The notes under the pieces were generated by a model that was not told where the DNA came from, ran no database searches, and worked only from the letters and a program-made list of their open reading frames with translations. A program made the position numbers and the translations under genes. Below, piece after piece: positions 1 to 8,379 of a stretch of DNA of 64,000 bases. How positions within the stretch are numbered: the first letter of the stretch is position 1; every line of letters starts with the position of its first letter. The stretch comes from Clostridium polyendosporum (GTDB lineage Bacteria; Bacillota; Clostridia; Clostridiales; Clostridiaceae): positions 26,450-90,449 of the forward strand of contig NZ_BOPZ01000014.1 in the NCBI RefSeq assembly GCF_018332455.1. Reading direction: 5' to 3'.

Positions 1-1
1 A

Positions 2-532
2 GTTGTAGCTGCTGGAGTTAGACCCAATGTAGGCTTTATAAAAAATGAAAGTATAAAAATTGAAAGAGGTATTGTAGTGGATAATACATGCAGTACTTCA
101 GCTAAGGATGTTTATGCTGCAGGAGATGTAACCTTTACTGCTCCAATTTGGCCCATTGCGGTAAAACAGGGCATTGTTGCTGCATACAATATGACTGGAC
201 ATAAAAAATATCTTGAGGATACCTTTGCTTTAAGAAACTCTATGAACTTCTTAGGATTAGAATGTGTGTCCTTAGGTATTGTAGAAGCTCCAGACAACAG
301 CTATGTTGTAGATATTATTGAGACAGAAGATGTTTATAAAAAAATAATTCATAAGGATGGAATAGTATATGGAGCAATTTTGGTAGGAGATATATCTTAT
401 TGTGGAGTATTGCAGTATATTGTAAAGAATAAAATAGATATATCAAATATAAATAAGAACATTTTCAAAATAGACTACTCTGACTTTTTCAGTATAAAGG
501 AAGATGGTCAATTTAAATATAAGGCTTTATAA
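2..532 (+). CDS. NAD(P)/FAD-dependent oxidoreductase, C-terminal part (5' end outside window)
   Basis: The frame is open from base 2 and has no start inside the window. The visible part begins VVAAGVRPNVGFI, typical of the strand leading out of the NAD-binding domain of pyridine nucleotide-disulphide oxidoreductases. It continues to TSAKDVYAAGDV, the conserved GD motif that contacts FAD ribityl phosphate. The following IWPIAVKQGIVAAYNMTG matches the helix after that motif in the rubredoxin/nitrite reductase-like subgroup. About 100 residues of C-terminal domain follow. The electron acceptor cannot be told from this fragment. A hairpin terminator follows at once, so this is the last gene of its unit. 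Confidence 0.85.
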   Translation, partial: VVAAGVRPNVGFIKNESIKIERGIVVDNTCSTSAKDVYAAGDVTFTAPIWPIAVKQGIVAAYNMTGHKKYLEDTFALRNSMNFLGLECVSLGIVEAPDNSYVVDIIETEDVYKKIIHKDGIVYGAILVGDISYCGVLQYIVKNKIDISNINKNIFKIDYSDFFSIKEDGQFKYKAL

Positions 533-542
533 TTTAAAAATG

Positions 543-583
543 GGCTGTCCTAAAAATATATTTGGGATAGCTTCTTTTTTTCT
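543..583 (+). terminator. Rho-independent terminator after the oxidoreductase
   Basis: GCTGTCC at 544-550 pairs with GGATAGC at 565-571 (one G-U pair), followed by a T-rich tract. Confidence 0.75.
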
Positions 584-841
584 ACTATTTTATAAATTCA
601 GTTATGCATTTGTTAGTATATTATATTTAATGTCATATACTACACTTTGTAAAAATAAACCAATATATGTAAAATAAGTAAATAATACAATAAGTAAAAA
701 TAAAAAATACCTTAATTGGATTAAATTACATAGATTAATAACTTCTCTTTTGGTTAAGATAATAGTGTAAACATCAGAAGCAATCAGAAATCAAGATTGT
801 GGTGTTTATGTACCACTTCTAAGCCAAAGGAGGAATCGGTG

Positions 842-1030
842 ATGGCAAGATCAAGAATGTTAGTTCCCGAAGCAAAACAGGGTCTATCAAGATTTAAGAC
901 AGAAGTAGCAAGAGAACTAGGCGTTCCATTTTCTGAGTATAATGGAGATCTTACTGCAAGACAATGTGGTTCCGTAGGTGGCGAAATGGTAAAAAGAATG
1001 GTAGAAGAATATGAAAGCCACTTAAAGTAG
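842..1030 (+). CDS. Small acid-soluble spore protein, alpha/beta type
   Basis: This 62-residue protein belongs to the alpha/beta SASP family, which coats DNA in the dormant spore and is degraded at germination. KTEVARELGV matches the recognition site of the germination protease GPR. The second family signature is visible as GDLTARQCGSVGGEMVKRMV. The ATG at 842 is chosen because AGGAGG lies just upstream at 828-833; a longer GTG-free frame upstream has no such site. It is a single-gene unit between two terminators, so forespore (sigma-G) expression is expected from the family, though I did not define a promoter. The nucleotide and protein signals agree, so the call is firm. Confidence 0.95.
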   Translation: MARSRMLVPEAKQGLSRFKTEVARELGVPFSEYNGDLTARQCGSVGGEMVKRMVEEYESHLK

Positions 1031-1035
1031 AAAAA

Positions 1036-1200
1036 GGCGCGAGACACTACTTATTTTAGAGCCTTGTTCTAATCCGAAGTGTGATCAACTAACGTAATCA
1101 CGCAAGAAGAAAGGGGCATTACTTATGAGTGAGGATGTACCACCAGAAAGGCTGTAGTATTCTAATACCGGGAGGCACAATAGATATTGTGCCTCTTTTT
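1036..1200 (+). ncRNA. Candidate structured RNA of unknown class with its own terminator
   Basis: No convincing reading frame lies here, but nested complementary segments do. ACTAC (1046-1050) pairs with GTAGT (1154-1158). AGCCTT (1060-1065) pairs with AAGGCT (1148-1153), directly inside. Within them GTGTGAT (1079-1085) pairs with ATCACGC (1097-1103), and a weaker hairpin lies near 1118-1137. A strong terminator closes the unit: GAGGCACAAT (1172-1181) pairs with ATTGTGCCTC (1186-1195), followed by five T. It could be a free-standing small RNA, or the leader of the 72-residue gene at 1265. I compared it by eye with the riboswitch classes I know and recognised none. Confidence 0.5.
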
Positions 1201-1264
1201 AAATAATAGTAATGTATTTAGTTTATAAAATTCTCCACATATCAGAAACAAGGAGGAATAAGCC

Positions 1265-1483
1265 ATGGGATGGAAAAACGGAACTGTTACTTTTGATGAT
1301 GGAACAACTTATCCAGGTGAATTTTTAATTAACGATGACGGTAGTATTTATAATATGAAGGTATTTAAAGATGGTACTGCCATTAAAGAAATAAATGTAG
1401 AAGAGTTTGCTTCAAAACTTGGAAAAACTGTACAAGAAGTTTATCCATACAAGGTTGAATTAGGAAAAACTTTATATAAGTAA
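1265..1483 (+). CDS. Small hypothetical protein (72 aa)
   Basis: A clear AAGGAGG ribosome binding site at about 1250 precedes the ATG. The product is small and soluble. The first half alternates charged and glycine-rich turns (GTVTFDDGTTYPGEF, then INDDGSIYNMKVFKDGT), which suggests short beta strands. The second half looks helical (INVEEFASKLGKTVQEVYP). No membrane segment, signal peptide or cysteine is present. It stands between the structured-RNA terminator and its own terminator at 1493-1514. I do not recognise the family and assign no function; the ribosome binding site and terminator make it a credible gene. Confidence 0.7.
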   Translation: MGWKNGTVTFDDGTTYPGEFLINDDGSIYNMKVFKDGTAIKEINVEEFASKLGKTVQEVYPYKVELGKTLYK

Positions 1484-1492
1484 TAAGTTAAG

Positions 1493-1514
1493 GAGGCTGT
1501 AGAGCCTCTTTTAT
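1493..1514 (+). terminator. Rho-independent terminator
   Basis: GAGGCT at 1493-1498 pairs with AGCCTC at 1503-1508, with a GTAG loop and a T tract. Confidence 0.8.
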
Positions 1515-1651
1515 TTATTGTTATTTTCTGTTAAAATCAGAACAAGAGTTCAATTGAGGAAAAATATTAAACTTGAGCTAGTTCTGTAAGTTTTAACTGA
1601 AATTATTTTGAAAAATTACAAATTTGAGTGATGTGCGGCAAGGTGATTAAA

Positions 1652-2794
1652 GTGAATAAGATTAAAATACTTCATTGTGGAGACTTACATTTTGATACCC
1701 CATTTAGTGAACTTCCACATTCTTTGGCAGAGATTAAGAAGGAAGAATTAAGAGAGATTTTTTCTAATATAATTGATTTCGGTAGAAAAGAAAAAGTTAA
1801 TTTGATTTTTATAGCAGGAGATTTATTTGATAATTTGCGTGTAACAAAAAGCACTTTGGATTTTATTAGAAAGAAGTTTGAGGAAATAAAAAATATAGGA
1901 GTTTTTATTGCAGCAGGAAATCATGATCCTTTCAATAAAAAATCCTTTTATGAGTTGATAGAATGGTCTGAAAATGTTCACATATTTAGTGATACCTTTG
2001 AAGCAATAGAAATTGAAGAGTTTGGTACTGTGGTTTATGGTGCTTCTTTTGGTACAAGTTATGTTAAAGAATCAATGCTTAAGAATTTTAAGAGTGAAGA
2101 AAAACATAAAAATTTAATAAAGCTTATGATACTTCATGGAGATGTAGCTTCAAGTGAAGGTGGGAATGAATATAATCCAATAACTATTGATGATATAGAA
2201 AAGTGTGGAGTTGATTACTTGGCGTTAGGCCATAGACATTTCTTTTCAGGTATAAAAAGAGCTGGTAATACTTATTATGCCTACAGTGGATGTCCTGAAG
2301 GAAGAGGTTTTGATGAAACAGGAGATAAGGGAATTATCTTAGGTGAAATAGGAATTAACTATGCAAATTTAAGTTTTATATCAGTTTGTAAGAGAAGGTA
2401 TTTCATTGAACAAGTAGATGTAACAGATTGTAAGAGTTATGAGGAAATTAAAGAAAGAATCTTATTATCAATTAAAGATAATAAAAAAGAAGAAAATCTT
2501 TATAAGATAGTTTTAAAGGGCGAACTTACAGAGGATTTTATAATAAATTTAGATGTTTTACAAGAAAAGCTTAAGAATTATTTTTATTTTTTTAAAATGG
2601 AAGATAATACTTCATTAAAAATTGATTTTGATGAACTTTCAAGGGAATTTTCAATAAAAGGAATATATGCTAGAAAATTGTTGAAAAGCATAAAGGAAGA
2701 ATCAAACGAAGAAACAAAGAAGATATTAACTCTTGCCTTAAAGCTTGGTATACAAAGTCTTTCAGAGGGAGATGTGAGACTGGATGAAAATTAA
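1652..2794 (+). CDS. yhaO: YhaO/SbcD-like DNA exonuclease subunit (metallophosphoesterase)
   Basis: Calcineurin-like metallophosphoesterase of the Mre11/SbcD/YhaO group, expected to cut DNA together with the ATPase encoded next. The five metal-binding blocks are present in order: GDLHFD near the N-terminus, GDLFDN, GNHD, LHGDV and GHRHF. The length (380 residues) suits YhaO. The frame is open from a GTG at 1628, but the GTG at 1652 is preferred because AGGTGA lies five bases before it and the protein then begins MNKIKILHCGD. Its last 11 bases overlap the partner gene, so the two are translationally coupled. The role in double-strand end processing is inferred from the family. Confidence 0.88.
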   Translation: MNKIKILHCGDLHFDTPFSELPHSLAEIKKEELREIFSNIIDFGRKEKVNLIFIAGDLFDNLRVTKSTLDFIRKKFEEIKNIGVFIAAGNHDPFNKKSFYELIEWSENVHIFSDTFEAIEIEEFGTVVYGASFGTSYVKESMLKNFKSEEKHKNLIKLMILHGDVASSEGGNEYNPITIDDIEKCGVDYLALGHRHFFSGIKRAGNTYYAYSGCPEGRGFDETGDKGIILGEIGINYANLSFISVCKRRYFIEQVDVTDCKSYEEIKERILLSIKDNKKEENLYKIVLKGELTEDFIINLDVLQEKLKNYFYFFKMEDNTSLKIDFDELSREFSIKGIYARKLLKSIKEESNEETKKILTLALKLGIQSLSEGDVRLDEN

Positions 2795-5564
2795 AAGTAT
2801 AAGAGTAAAAAGTTTTGGAAAGCTTAAGGACACAGAAATATACTTTAAAGAAGGAATAAACATCGTTTATGGTGCTAATGAATCAGGAAAAAGTACTCTA
2901 CAATCTTTTATAAAAGCATCGTTATATGGGTTAAATAGTAAAAGAAGTAAAGATATTAAGACTAATGATAGGATGAAATTTCTTTCTCTTAAGAGTGGAA
3001 AAGGAGAAGGAGAGCTACATATTGAATATGATGGCCGAGGATATATTATAAAAAGAAAATTTGGAACTACAAAGAAAGAAGATGAAGTTAAAGTTTTAGA
3101 TGAGATAACAGGAGAAGAAATAAAAGATTTTATTTTTGATGATATTGGAAAAAAGTTTTTAGAAATAAACGCTACCTCTTTTGAAAATACTCTTTTCATA
3201 AAGCAGTTAGGAGGAGGGGTAACTAGTAGTAAGTATGATGAAGTGATGCATAAAATCACCAATGCTTTTCAGAGTGGTGATGAAAATGTATCCTTTCAAA
3301 GAGCACTTCTTTCTCTAGAGGGACTTAAAAAGCAGCTAACTACTCAAAGAAAAAATGGTAAATTGGATAATTTAAAGATAAGATTACACAATTTAACAGA
3401 AGAAAGAATGGAAGCTTTGAGGATTTCAGAGGATAATATAGAGAGTGAAAGAGCTCTTATAGATCTTAAGGAACATAGAACTTTTCTCCAAAAGGAGATA
3501 AAAAGACTTGAACTTTATAAAAAGTATTTAAAGAAGATTAAGCTTAAGCAGGAATATAAAGAAATCACAGATTATTTAAAAAAAAGCCAGGAACTCAAAA
3601 AAAAACAGGAAGAAGTGGATTGTTCATTAAGAACTGAACAAGGTATTATAAACTTTGACTTTGTTGATAACATTCAAGAGGAAATATCTGTTTTTTTTAG
3701 TCTTATGGATGTTTATGGAGAGAGAAAAAAAGAGGAAGAACAGCTGTTAGAAAAGCTTTCTGAAAAAGAAAAAGTATTTTTAGCGTTTGGACCTTTTAAT
3801 AGTTTTGAAGAAGATATGGAACAAAAGATCATGAAGATTTCTATGGAAAATGATATTGTTGAAGAAAAGCTTAAGACTTTAAGTCAAATTAAACAGGAAA
3901 TAGAACAATTACACAAAGAACTAGAGGATAAGAAAGATTTTCTTGGTCAAGGTGCTTTAATAGACGAATTTAGAGAAGAAATAGATATTTTACTATCAGA
4001 GTATGAAGATAAATTAAAGGAATTAAAGTTTAGAGTAGAGATAGAATCTATCTTGAGTTATGATGTAGAAAGTGAAAAATATAAACTAAAAAACAAACTT
4101 GCAAATAATGAACTGATTACTTTAAGTTGTGGTGCTCTAATTATAATATTATCAGCTTTAGGAATATTTAAGATTGTAGCTCTTCCAGTGACTTTAATTC
4201 TATTAATTTTTTCTACAATAGCACTCTTGTTCTCTATTAAAGATAGAATGAATTATATTTTTTTTCTTAAAAAGATAGAAGAAGATAGTATGAAGTTAAA
4301 AGGGTTACAATTACTTCAGGATAATATTCACGAAATAGAAGTAAAACTTACTAATTACTTTAATAGAGTGAGAGTAGAGAATTATAGAGATTTTATTATG
4401 TTAATAAAAAAATATGATAGATTTAAGGGAGAAATCGAATTTTTAAAAGATAAGATTAGAGATAGGGAAAATAAAAAAAATTTGATGAATGAGAATGAAC
4501 TTATAAAAGTTTGCAATGAAAATCAGAGAGCTATTAATAGAATATTAACTCTAACTGATTGCAATTCAATAGAACATTTTATTGAAAAGCTTAAGGAGTA
4601 TAAAAAAATAAAGGAAGAGTGCAAGGAATTAGAGTTTCGGTATAAGGCTCTTAAATCCTCAGTAGATTATCTAGGAACTGATATAGAGGGAAAAAAAGAA
4701 CTTATATATGAAAGATTAAAAGTCATAAATTTAGAACATTTATCATTAGAAAATATCCCAGAAGAACTTCAAGTTATTAAAAGTAAAATTAAGCAGCGTG
4801 AAGAAATTGAGGGAAATCTAAGGAATGTGGAGGAAACGTATAAGATTCTTTTAAAGGATAGAGATTTAGACTTAATTAGTCACGAGCTTGAGGAGATAAT
4901 AAACGAAAACCTAGAGTATTCTTATGAAAATGAAGAAGATATAGAAAGAGAACTTAAAGAGAAGAATGAAGAGCGTTTAGAATGTGAAAAGAGAATAAAG
5001 GATGTGGAACATTCCATTAAAAACAAATTTTTGGGAAGAAGGAAGTTATATGTTATCGAGGAAGATTTAGAGCAGGTTAGAACAGAAATAAAAGAAAACG
5101 AGCAAATATTAATGGCTCTTAACATCGCTCAGGAAACTATGAATGAAGCTTTTAAAGAAATTCAAAAAAGTTTTGGTCCCCTCTTGAATAAAAAGGTAGC
5201 AGAACACCTCCAAGCTCTTACTGACATGAGATATAATGAGGTTAAAGTATCCGAAAGCTATGAGGTAAGGGTTACTGATCAGGAAGGGCATAATCTTTTA
5301 CATGTAGATTATTTAAGTAATGGAGCATGGGATCAGGTATACCTTTCTTTAAGGCTTGCACTTATTGATTTAATATTTAGTGATAAAATGGTTCCTATTA
5401 TACTTGATGATGCTTTTGTGCAATATGATGATGAAAGAATAAAAAGGGTTCTCGAAGAATTATATAAAATTTCTAAAAATAAACAAATCATTATTTTTAG
5501 CTGCCAAAAAAGAGAAATGGAGTTTCTAGAGAATAGAGAAAATGTGAATATAATTAGAATATAA
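2784..5564 (+). CDS. yhaN: YhaN/SbcC-like coiled-coil ATPase with a membrane hairpin
   Basis: SMC/Rad50-type AAA protein of 926 residues. Walker A is GANESGKST (residues 30-38). Two long charged coiled-coil arms follow, and LSNGAWDQVYLSLR (ABC signature region) and VPIILDDAFVQYDDER (Walker B and D-loop) close the ATPase near residues 845-885. Where Rad50/SbcC has a CxxC zinc hook, this protein has a strongly hydrophobic double segment at about 443-485, two membrane helices. That layout is typical of Bacillus YhaN and suggests the complex is tethered to the membrane. It overlaps yhaO by 11 bases and ends 9 bases before a strong terminator, so the operon has two genes. Confidence 0.88.
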   Translation: MKIKSIRVKSFGKLKDTEIYFKEGINIVYGANESGKSTLQSFIKASLYGLNSKRSKDIKTNDRMKFLSLKSGKGEGELHIEYDGRGYIIKRKFGTTKKEDEVKVLDEITGEEIKDFIFDDIGKKFLEINATSFENTLFIKQLGGGVTSSKYDEVMHKITNAFQSGDENVSFQRALLSLEGLKKQLTTQRKNGKLDNLKIRLHNLTEERMEALRISEDNIESERALIDLKEHRTFLQKEIKRLELYKKYLKKIKLKQEYKEITDYLKKSQELKKKQEEVDCSLRTEQGIINFDFVDNIQEEISVFFSLMDVYGERKKEEEQLLEKLSEKEKVFLAFGPFNSFEEDMEQKIMKISMENDIVEEKLKTLSQIKQEIEQLHKELEDKKDFLGQGALIDEFREEIDILLSEYEDKLKELKFRVEIESILSYDVESEKYKLKNKLANNELITLSCGALIIILSALGIFKIVALPVTLILLIFSTIALLFSIKDRMNYIFFLKKIEEDSMKLKGLQLLQDNIHEIEVKLTNYFNRVRVENYRDFIMLIKKYDRFKGEIEFLKDKIRDRENKKNLMNENELIKVCNENQRAINRILTLTDCNSIEHFIEKLKEYKKIKEECKELEFRYKALKSSVDYLGTDIEGKKELIYERLKVINLEHLSLENIPEELQVIKSKIKQREEIEGNLRNVEETYKILLKDRDLDLISHELEEIINENLEYSYENEEDIERELKEKNEERLECEKRIKDVEHSIKNKFLGRRKLYVIEEDLEQVRTEIKENEQILMALNIAQETMNEAFKEIQKSFGPLLNKKVAEHLQALTDMRYNEVKVSESYEVRVTDQEGHNLLHVDYLSNGAWDQVYLSLRLALIDLIFSDKMVPIILDDAFVQYDDERIKRVLEELYKISKNKQIIIFSCQKREMEFLENRENVNIIRI

Positions 5565-5572
5565 TGAGAATT

Positions 5573-5619
5573 AGGTTTGTTCCTAAAAGTACTATACACT
5601 TTTAGGACAAACCTTTTTT
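5573..5619 (+). terminator. Strong rho-independent terminator after yhaON
   Basis: A long hairpin pairs AGGTTTGT and CCTAAAAGT with their complements after an ACTATAC loop, followed by seven T. Confidence 0.9.
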
Positions 5620-5690
5620 AGAATTTCATTAAGCAAATATGGTATAATAGTTATTAAATGTAATATATACAAAAAGAAGGTTGATGTGGG

Positions 5691-6965
5691 ATGTATAAAA
5701 AATTAATATTATTAATTTTATCTTTAATGATAGGAGTGACACTTTCTGGATGTTTTAATGATCAAGGGAAGAAGACTAAAGAAGGTGATCAGGCTGTTGA
5801 AGCAGCGAAGATAAATAGTACTGAGAAATTAGAAGAAGCGAAAGAGGTGGAGGAAGAGAGAGTTGAAACCATAAATCTTTCTTCCGTTGGAGATATTTTG
5901 ATTCATAATACTGTTTTTTGGGCTGCTTATGATGAAAAAAGCAAGAGTTATGACTTTAAGCCTCAGTTTAAATATGTAAAGAAGTATTTAGAGAAAAGTG
6001 ATTTAACTATAGCAAATTTAGAGACAACTCTTGGAGGAGCAGAGAGAGCTTATTCAGGATATCCTACATTCAATACACCTGATGAAATTGTTGATGCTCT
6101 GAAAGATTCAGGTGTTGATGTTTTAACTGCATCAAATAATCACAGAATGGACACTGGAGAAGCGGGATTCTTTAGAACAGTAAGAGTTGTTAGAGAAAAG
6201 GGTCTAGAGATAGTTGGAGTTAAAGCATCGAATGATGAGAAAAGTTATATTATAAAAGATATTAAAGGAATTAAGGTGGGAATTGCAAATTTTTCTTATC
6301 AAGATGGAAAAATAAATGGACTAAGAACTGTTAATGGTATTCCAGTGCCTAAGAACATAGATCCTCTTATTGATTTAATAGATTTTTCTAATCTTGATGA
6401 AACATATAAAAAACTTGAAAATAGGGTTTCAGAGATGAAAAAGGATGGAGCAGAAGTTCTAGTATTTTCTATGCATTGGGGAAATGAATATCAGAGAACT
6501 CAATCAAAAGAGCAGCAGTTGGTAGCTAAAAAGTTAGCAGATCTTGGAGTGGACGTAATTTTTGGAGGACATCCTCATGTGTTAGAGCCTATGGACTTTA
6601 TACATTCAGATATATCTGGAAAAGATACCTTCATAATATATTCTCAGGGAAATTTCATTTCTTCTCAGAGACAAAGCAGGTATACAGAAGATGGAATTAT
6701 AGTAAATGTAGCAATAAAAAAGAATTTTAAAACTGGTAAAATAGAAATAACTTATTCAGATTACATGCCTACATGGGTAAAGAAAAGTACAGTTAATGGA
6801 AAACTTTCTTATGAAATAATTCCAACTGAAGATGTAATAAATGGTGCAATTATTGCTGGGTTGACTAGTGAAGAAAAGCAGATAATTCAAGAATCTAGTG
6901 CTGATACTAAAAAGCTTATGGAGAAATATACTACAAAGTGCTCAGTGGAGCCAGTTTTAAAATAA
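5691..6965 (+). CDS. CapA-family (PGA_cap) metallophosphatase-fold lipoprotein
   Basis: The protein starts with a lipoprotein signal: two lysines, a hydrophobic stretch and the lipobox LSGC, so Cys at about 21 should be lipidated. An acidic linker follows, then the CapA domain: LSSVGDILIHN, DLTIANLETTLGG, TASNNHRMDTG, FSMHWGNEY and IFGGHPHVLEP, the metal-site blocks of the poly-gamma-glutamate CapA family. Length (424) is normal. Full capsule synthesis would need capB and capC, which are not here; stand-alone CapA proteins are common in clostridia and their substrate is usually unknown. It lies between terminators and looks monocistronic. A surface hydrolase is the safest description. Confidence 0.85.
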   Translation: MYKKLILLILSLMIGVTLSGCFNDQGKKTKEGDQAVEAAKINSTEKLEEAKEVEEERVETINLSSVGDILIHNTVFWAAYDEKSKSYDFKPQFKYVKKYLEKSDLTIANLETTLGGAERAYSGYPTFNTPDEIVDALKDSGVDVLTASNNHRMDTGEAGFFRTVRVVREKGLEIVGVKASNDEKSYIIKDIKGIKVGIANFSYQDGKINGLRTVNGIPVPKNIDPLIDLIDFSNLDETYKKLENRVSEMKKDGAEVLVFSMHWGNEYQRTQSKEQQLVAKKLADLGVDVIFGGHPHVLEPMDFIHSDISGKDTFIIYSQGNFISSQRQSRYTEDGIIVNVAIKKNFKTGKIEITYSDYMPTWVKKSTVNGKLSYEIIPTEDVINGAIIAGLTSEEKQIIQESSADTKKLMEKYTTKCSVEPVLK

Positions 6966-7000
6966 AAACAATAAAGATGCTGTTCATGTTTTTGATTTCT

Positions 7001-7066
7001 TACCATTTTAAAAAGTAGAATCTGATTTAAACTGAGTAGGCTTTATGCCTACTCAGTTTTATTTAG
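7001..7066 (+). repeat. Repeat A, copy 1 (also acts as a terminator)
   Basis: This is one of at least a dozen copies of a ~65-base two-hairpin element. The left arm is a degenerate form of TTTCACAAAGTGAAA. The right arm is AACTGAGTAGGC (7030-7041) paired with GCCTACTCAGTT after a short loop, then TTTATTT. It lies about 35 bases after the capA-like gene and would terminate it. Confidence 0.8.
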
Positions 7067-7132
7067 GAAACTTGATAAAGATAATTAAATTTACTAATAA
7101 TTTTTATTAGATACGTATTAAATAACTAAATA

Positions 7133-7161
7133 TTGACAATAATTTTTCTGGGATATATACT
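7133..7161 (+). promoter_or_regulatory. Sigma-A promoter of the zinc-binding lipoprotein gene
   Basis: TTGACA at 7133-7138, a 17-base spacer and TATACT at 7156-7161 form a near-consensus promoter 40 bases before the start codon. No Zur or MntR operator was confidently seen. Confidence 0.75.
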
Positions 7162-7201
7162 TTAAATAGAAATGCAATTCATTTGCAAAAGGAGTGTAAA
7201 T

Positions 7202-8083
7202 ATGATAAGAAAAATCATTACTTTAATGTGTTCATTAACTCTTTTAACAGGGGTAGTGGGATGTACTAAGCAGGATAAAGAGGAGGAAAGTGGTAAAATT
7301 AAGATAATGGTATCAATAAATCCACTTAAGGAATTTGCACAAGCAGTAGGAAAGGAACTAGTAGAGGTTGATACTCTTGTTCCAGAAGGAATGGAGCCTC
7401 ATGATTTTGAACCAAAGAGTAAGGATTTAGTACAGCTTAATAAATCAGATATTTTTGTTTATAATGGTTTAGGTATGGAGGAATGGCTTGATAAAGTTCT
7501 TAGTACTATTCAAGATAAGGATAGAATAAAAATAGTAGATAGTTCAAAGGGAGCGTCAACAATAACTACAGAAGGAAAGATAGATCCACATCTTTGGCTT
7601 AGTCTTAAACAAGCTAAAAATCAAGCAGCAAACATAAAAGATGCATTAATTAAAATAGATGAAAAAAATAAAGAACAGTATGAAGGAAACTTTAATGAGT
7701 TTGCTTCAAGACTTGATACGCTTTACTATGAAAATGAACAGAGATTTAATAAACTAAAGAATAGAGATTTCGTAACTGGCCATGAAGCTTTTGGATATCT
7801 TTGTAGAGATTTTAATTTAACACAAAAAAGTGTTGAAGATGTTTTTGCTGAAGGTGAAGTAACACCTCAAAAGTTTAAAGATCTTGTTCAATTCAGCAAG
7901 GAGAATAAAATAGAAACTATCTTTATGGAGGAATTTGCAAGCCCTAAGGTTTCTGAAACCCTCGCAAAGGAAGTTGGAGCTAAGGTAGAAAAGATTTATA
8001 CCATAGAAAGTAAAGAGGATGGAAGAGATTACGTTGAAAGTATGAAATACAATTTGGATGTTGTTTATAATAGTTTAAAGTAA
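7202..8083 (+). CDS. Zinc/manganese ABC transporter substrate-binding lipoprotein (ZnuA/TroA family)
   Basis: Cluster A-I metal-binding protein of 293 residues. The N-terminus MIRKIITLMCSLTLLTGVVGC is a lipoprotein signal with lipobox VVGC. Metal-ligand histidines are visible at GMEPHDFEP, DPHLWLS and GHEAFGY, and the fourth acidic region at FMEEFASPKV. These match ZnuA/TroA/AdcA. The ATG at 7202 is preferred to an upstream frame because AGGAG precedes it and the lipoprotein signal starts there. No permease or ATPase gene is adjacent; a complete transporter must use components encoded elsewhere. Zn versus Mn cannot be decided; there is no long His-rich loop of the kind typical of ZnuA. Confidence 0.9.
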   Translation: MIRKIITLMCSLTLLTGVVGCTKQDKEEESGKIKIMVSINPLKEFAQAVGKELVEVDTLVPEGMEPHDFEPKSKDLVQLNKSDIFVYNGLGMEEWLDKVLSTIQDKDRIKIVDSSKGASTITTEGKIDPHLWLSLKQAKNQAANIKDALIKIDEKNKEQYEGNFNEFASRLDTLYYENEQRFNKLKNRDFVTGHEAFGYLCRDFNLTQKSVEDVFAEGEVTPQKFKDLVQFSKENKIETIFMEEFASPKVSETLAKEVGAKVEKIYTIESKEDGRDYVESMKYNLDVVYNSLK

Positions 8084-8151
8084 TATATTGGATAACAGAT
8101 TTAGAATCTTGTAGTGAGTATTAAAAATGCAGTTATTCTTAAATTTTATTC

Positions 8152-8217
8152 GTTGCTATTTTACAAAGTAAAATCTGGCTAAAAATGAGCAGGCATGGTG
8201 CCTGGTCATTTTTATTT
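8152..8217 (+). repeat. Repeat A, copy 2
   Basis: The left arm reads TTTTACAAAGTAAAATCTGGCT, and the right arm pairs AATGAGCAGGCA with TGCCTGGTCATT, then TTTATTTT. It lies downstream of the metal-binding lipoprotein gene and can serve as its terminator. Confidence 0.8.
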
Positions 8218-8379
8218 TGTGTTGTTAGAAAAGTTGAGATATTAAAATTATATTCTATAGTGTTTTTTACAGGTTAACTAGCTAAGGGCTTAGTTAAATT
8301 TTCTATTAATTTTATGATGTAAACGAGTTTATAATATGATAAAATTATTGTAAATATCTTGAAAAGAGGATGATTACTT

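Noticed and set aside
1036..1200. c-di-GMP, glycine, SAM, lysine, cobalamin or T-box riboswitch
   Set aside because: The conserved cores I know for these classes are absent; left as unassigned RNA.
2867..3262. 131-codon minus-strand frame inside yhaN
   Set aside because: Shadow of the ATPase domain; no start signal and low-complexity Ser/Leu composition.
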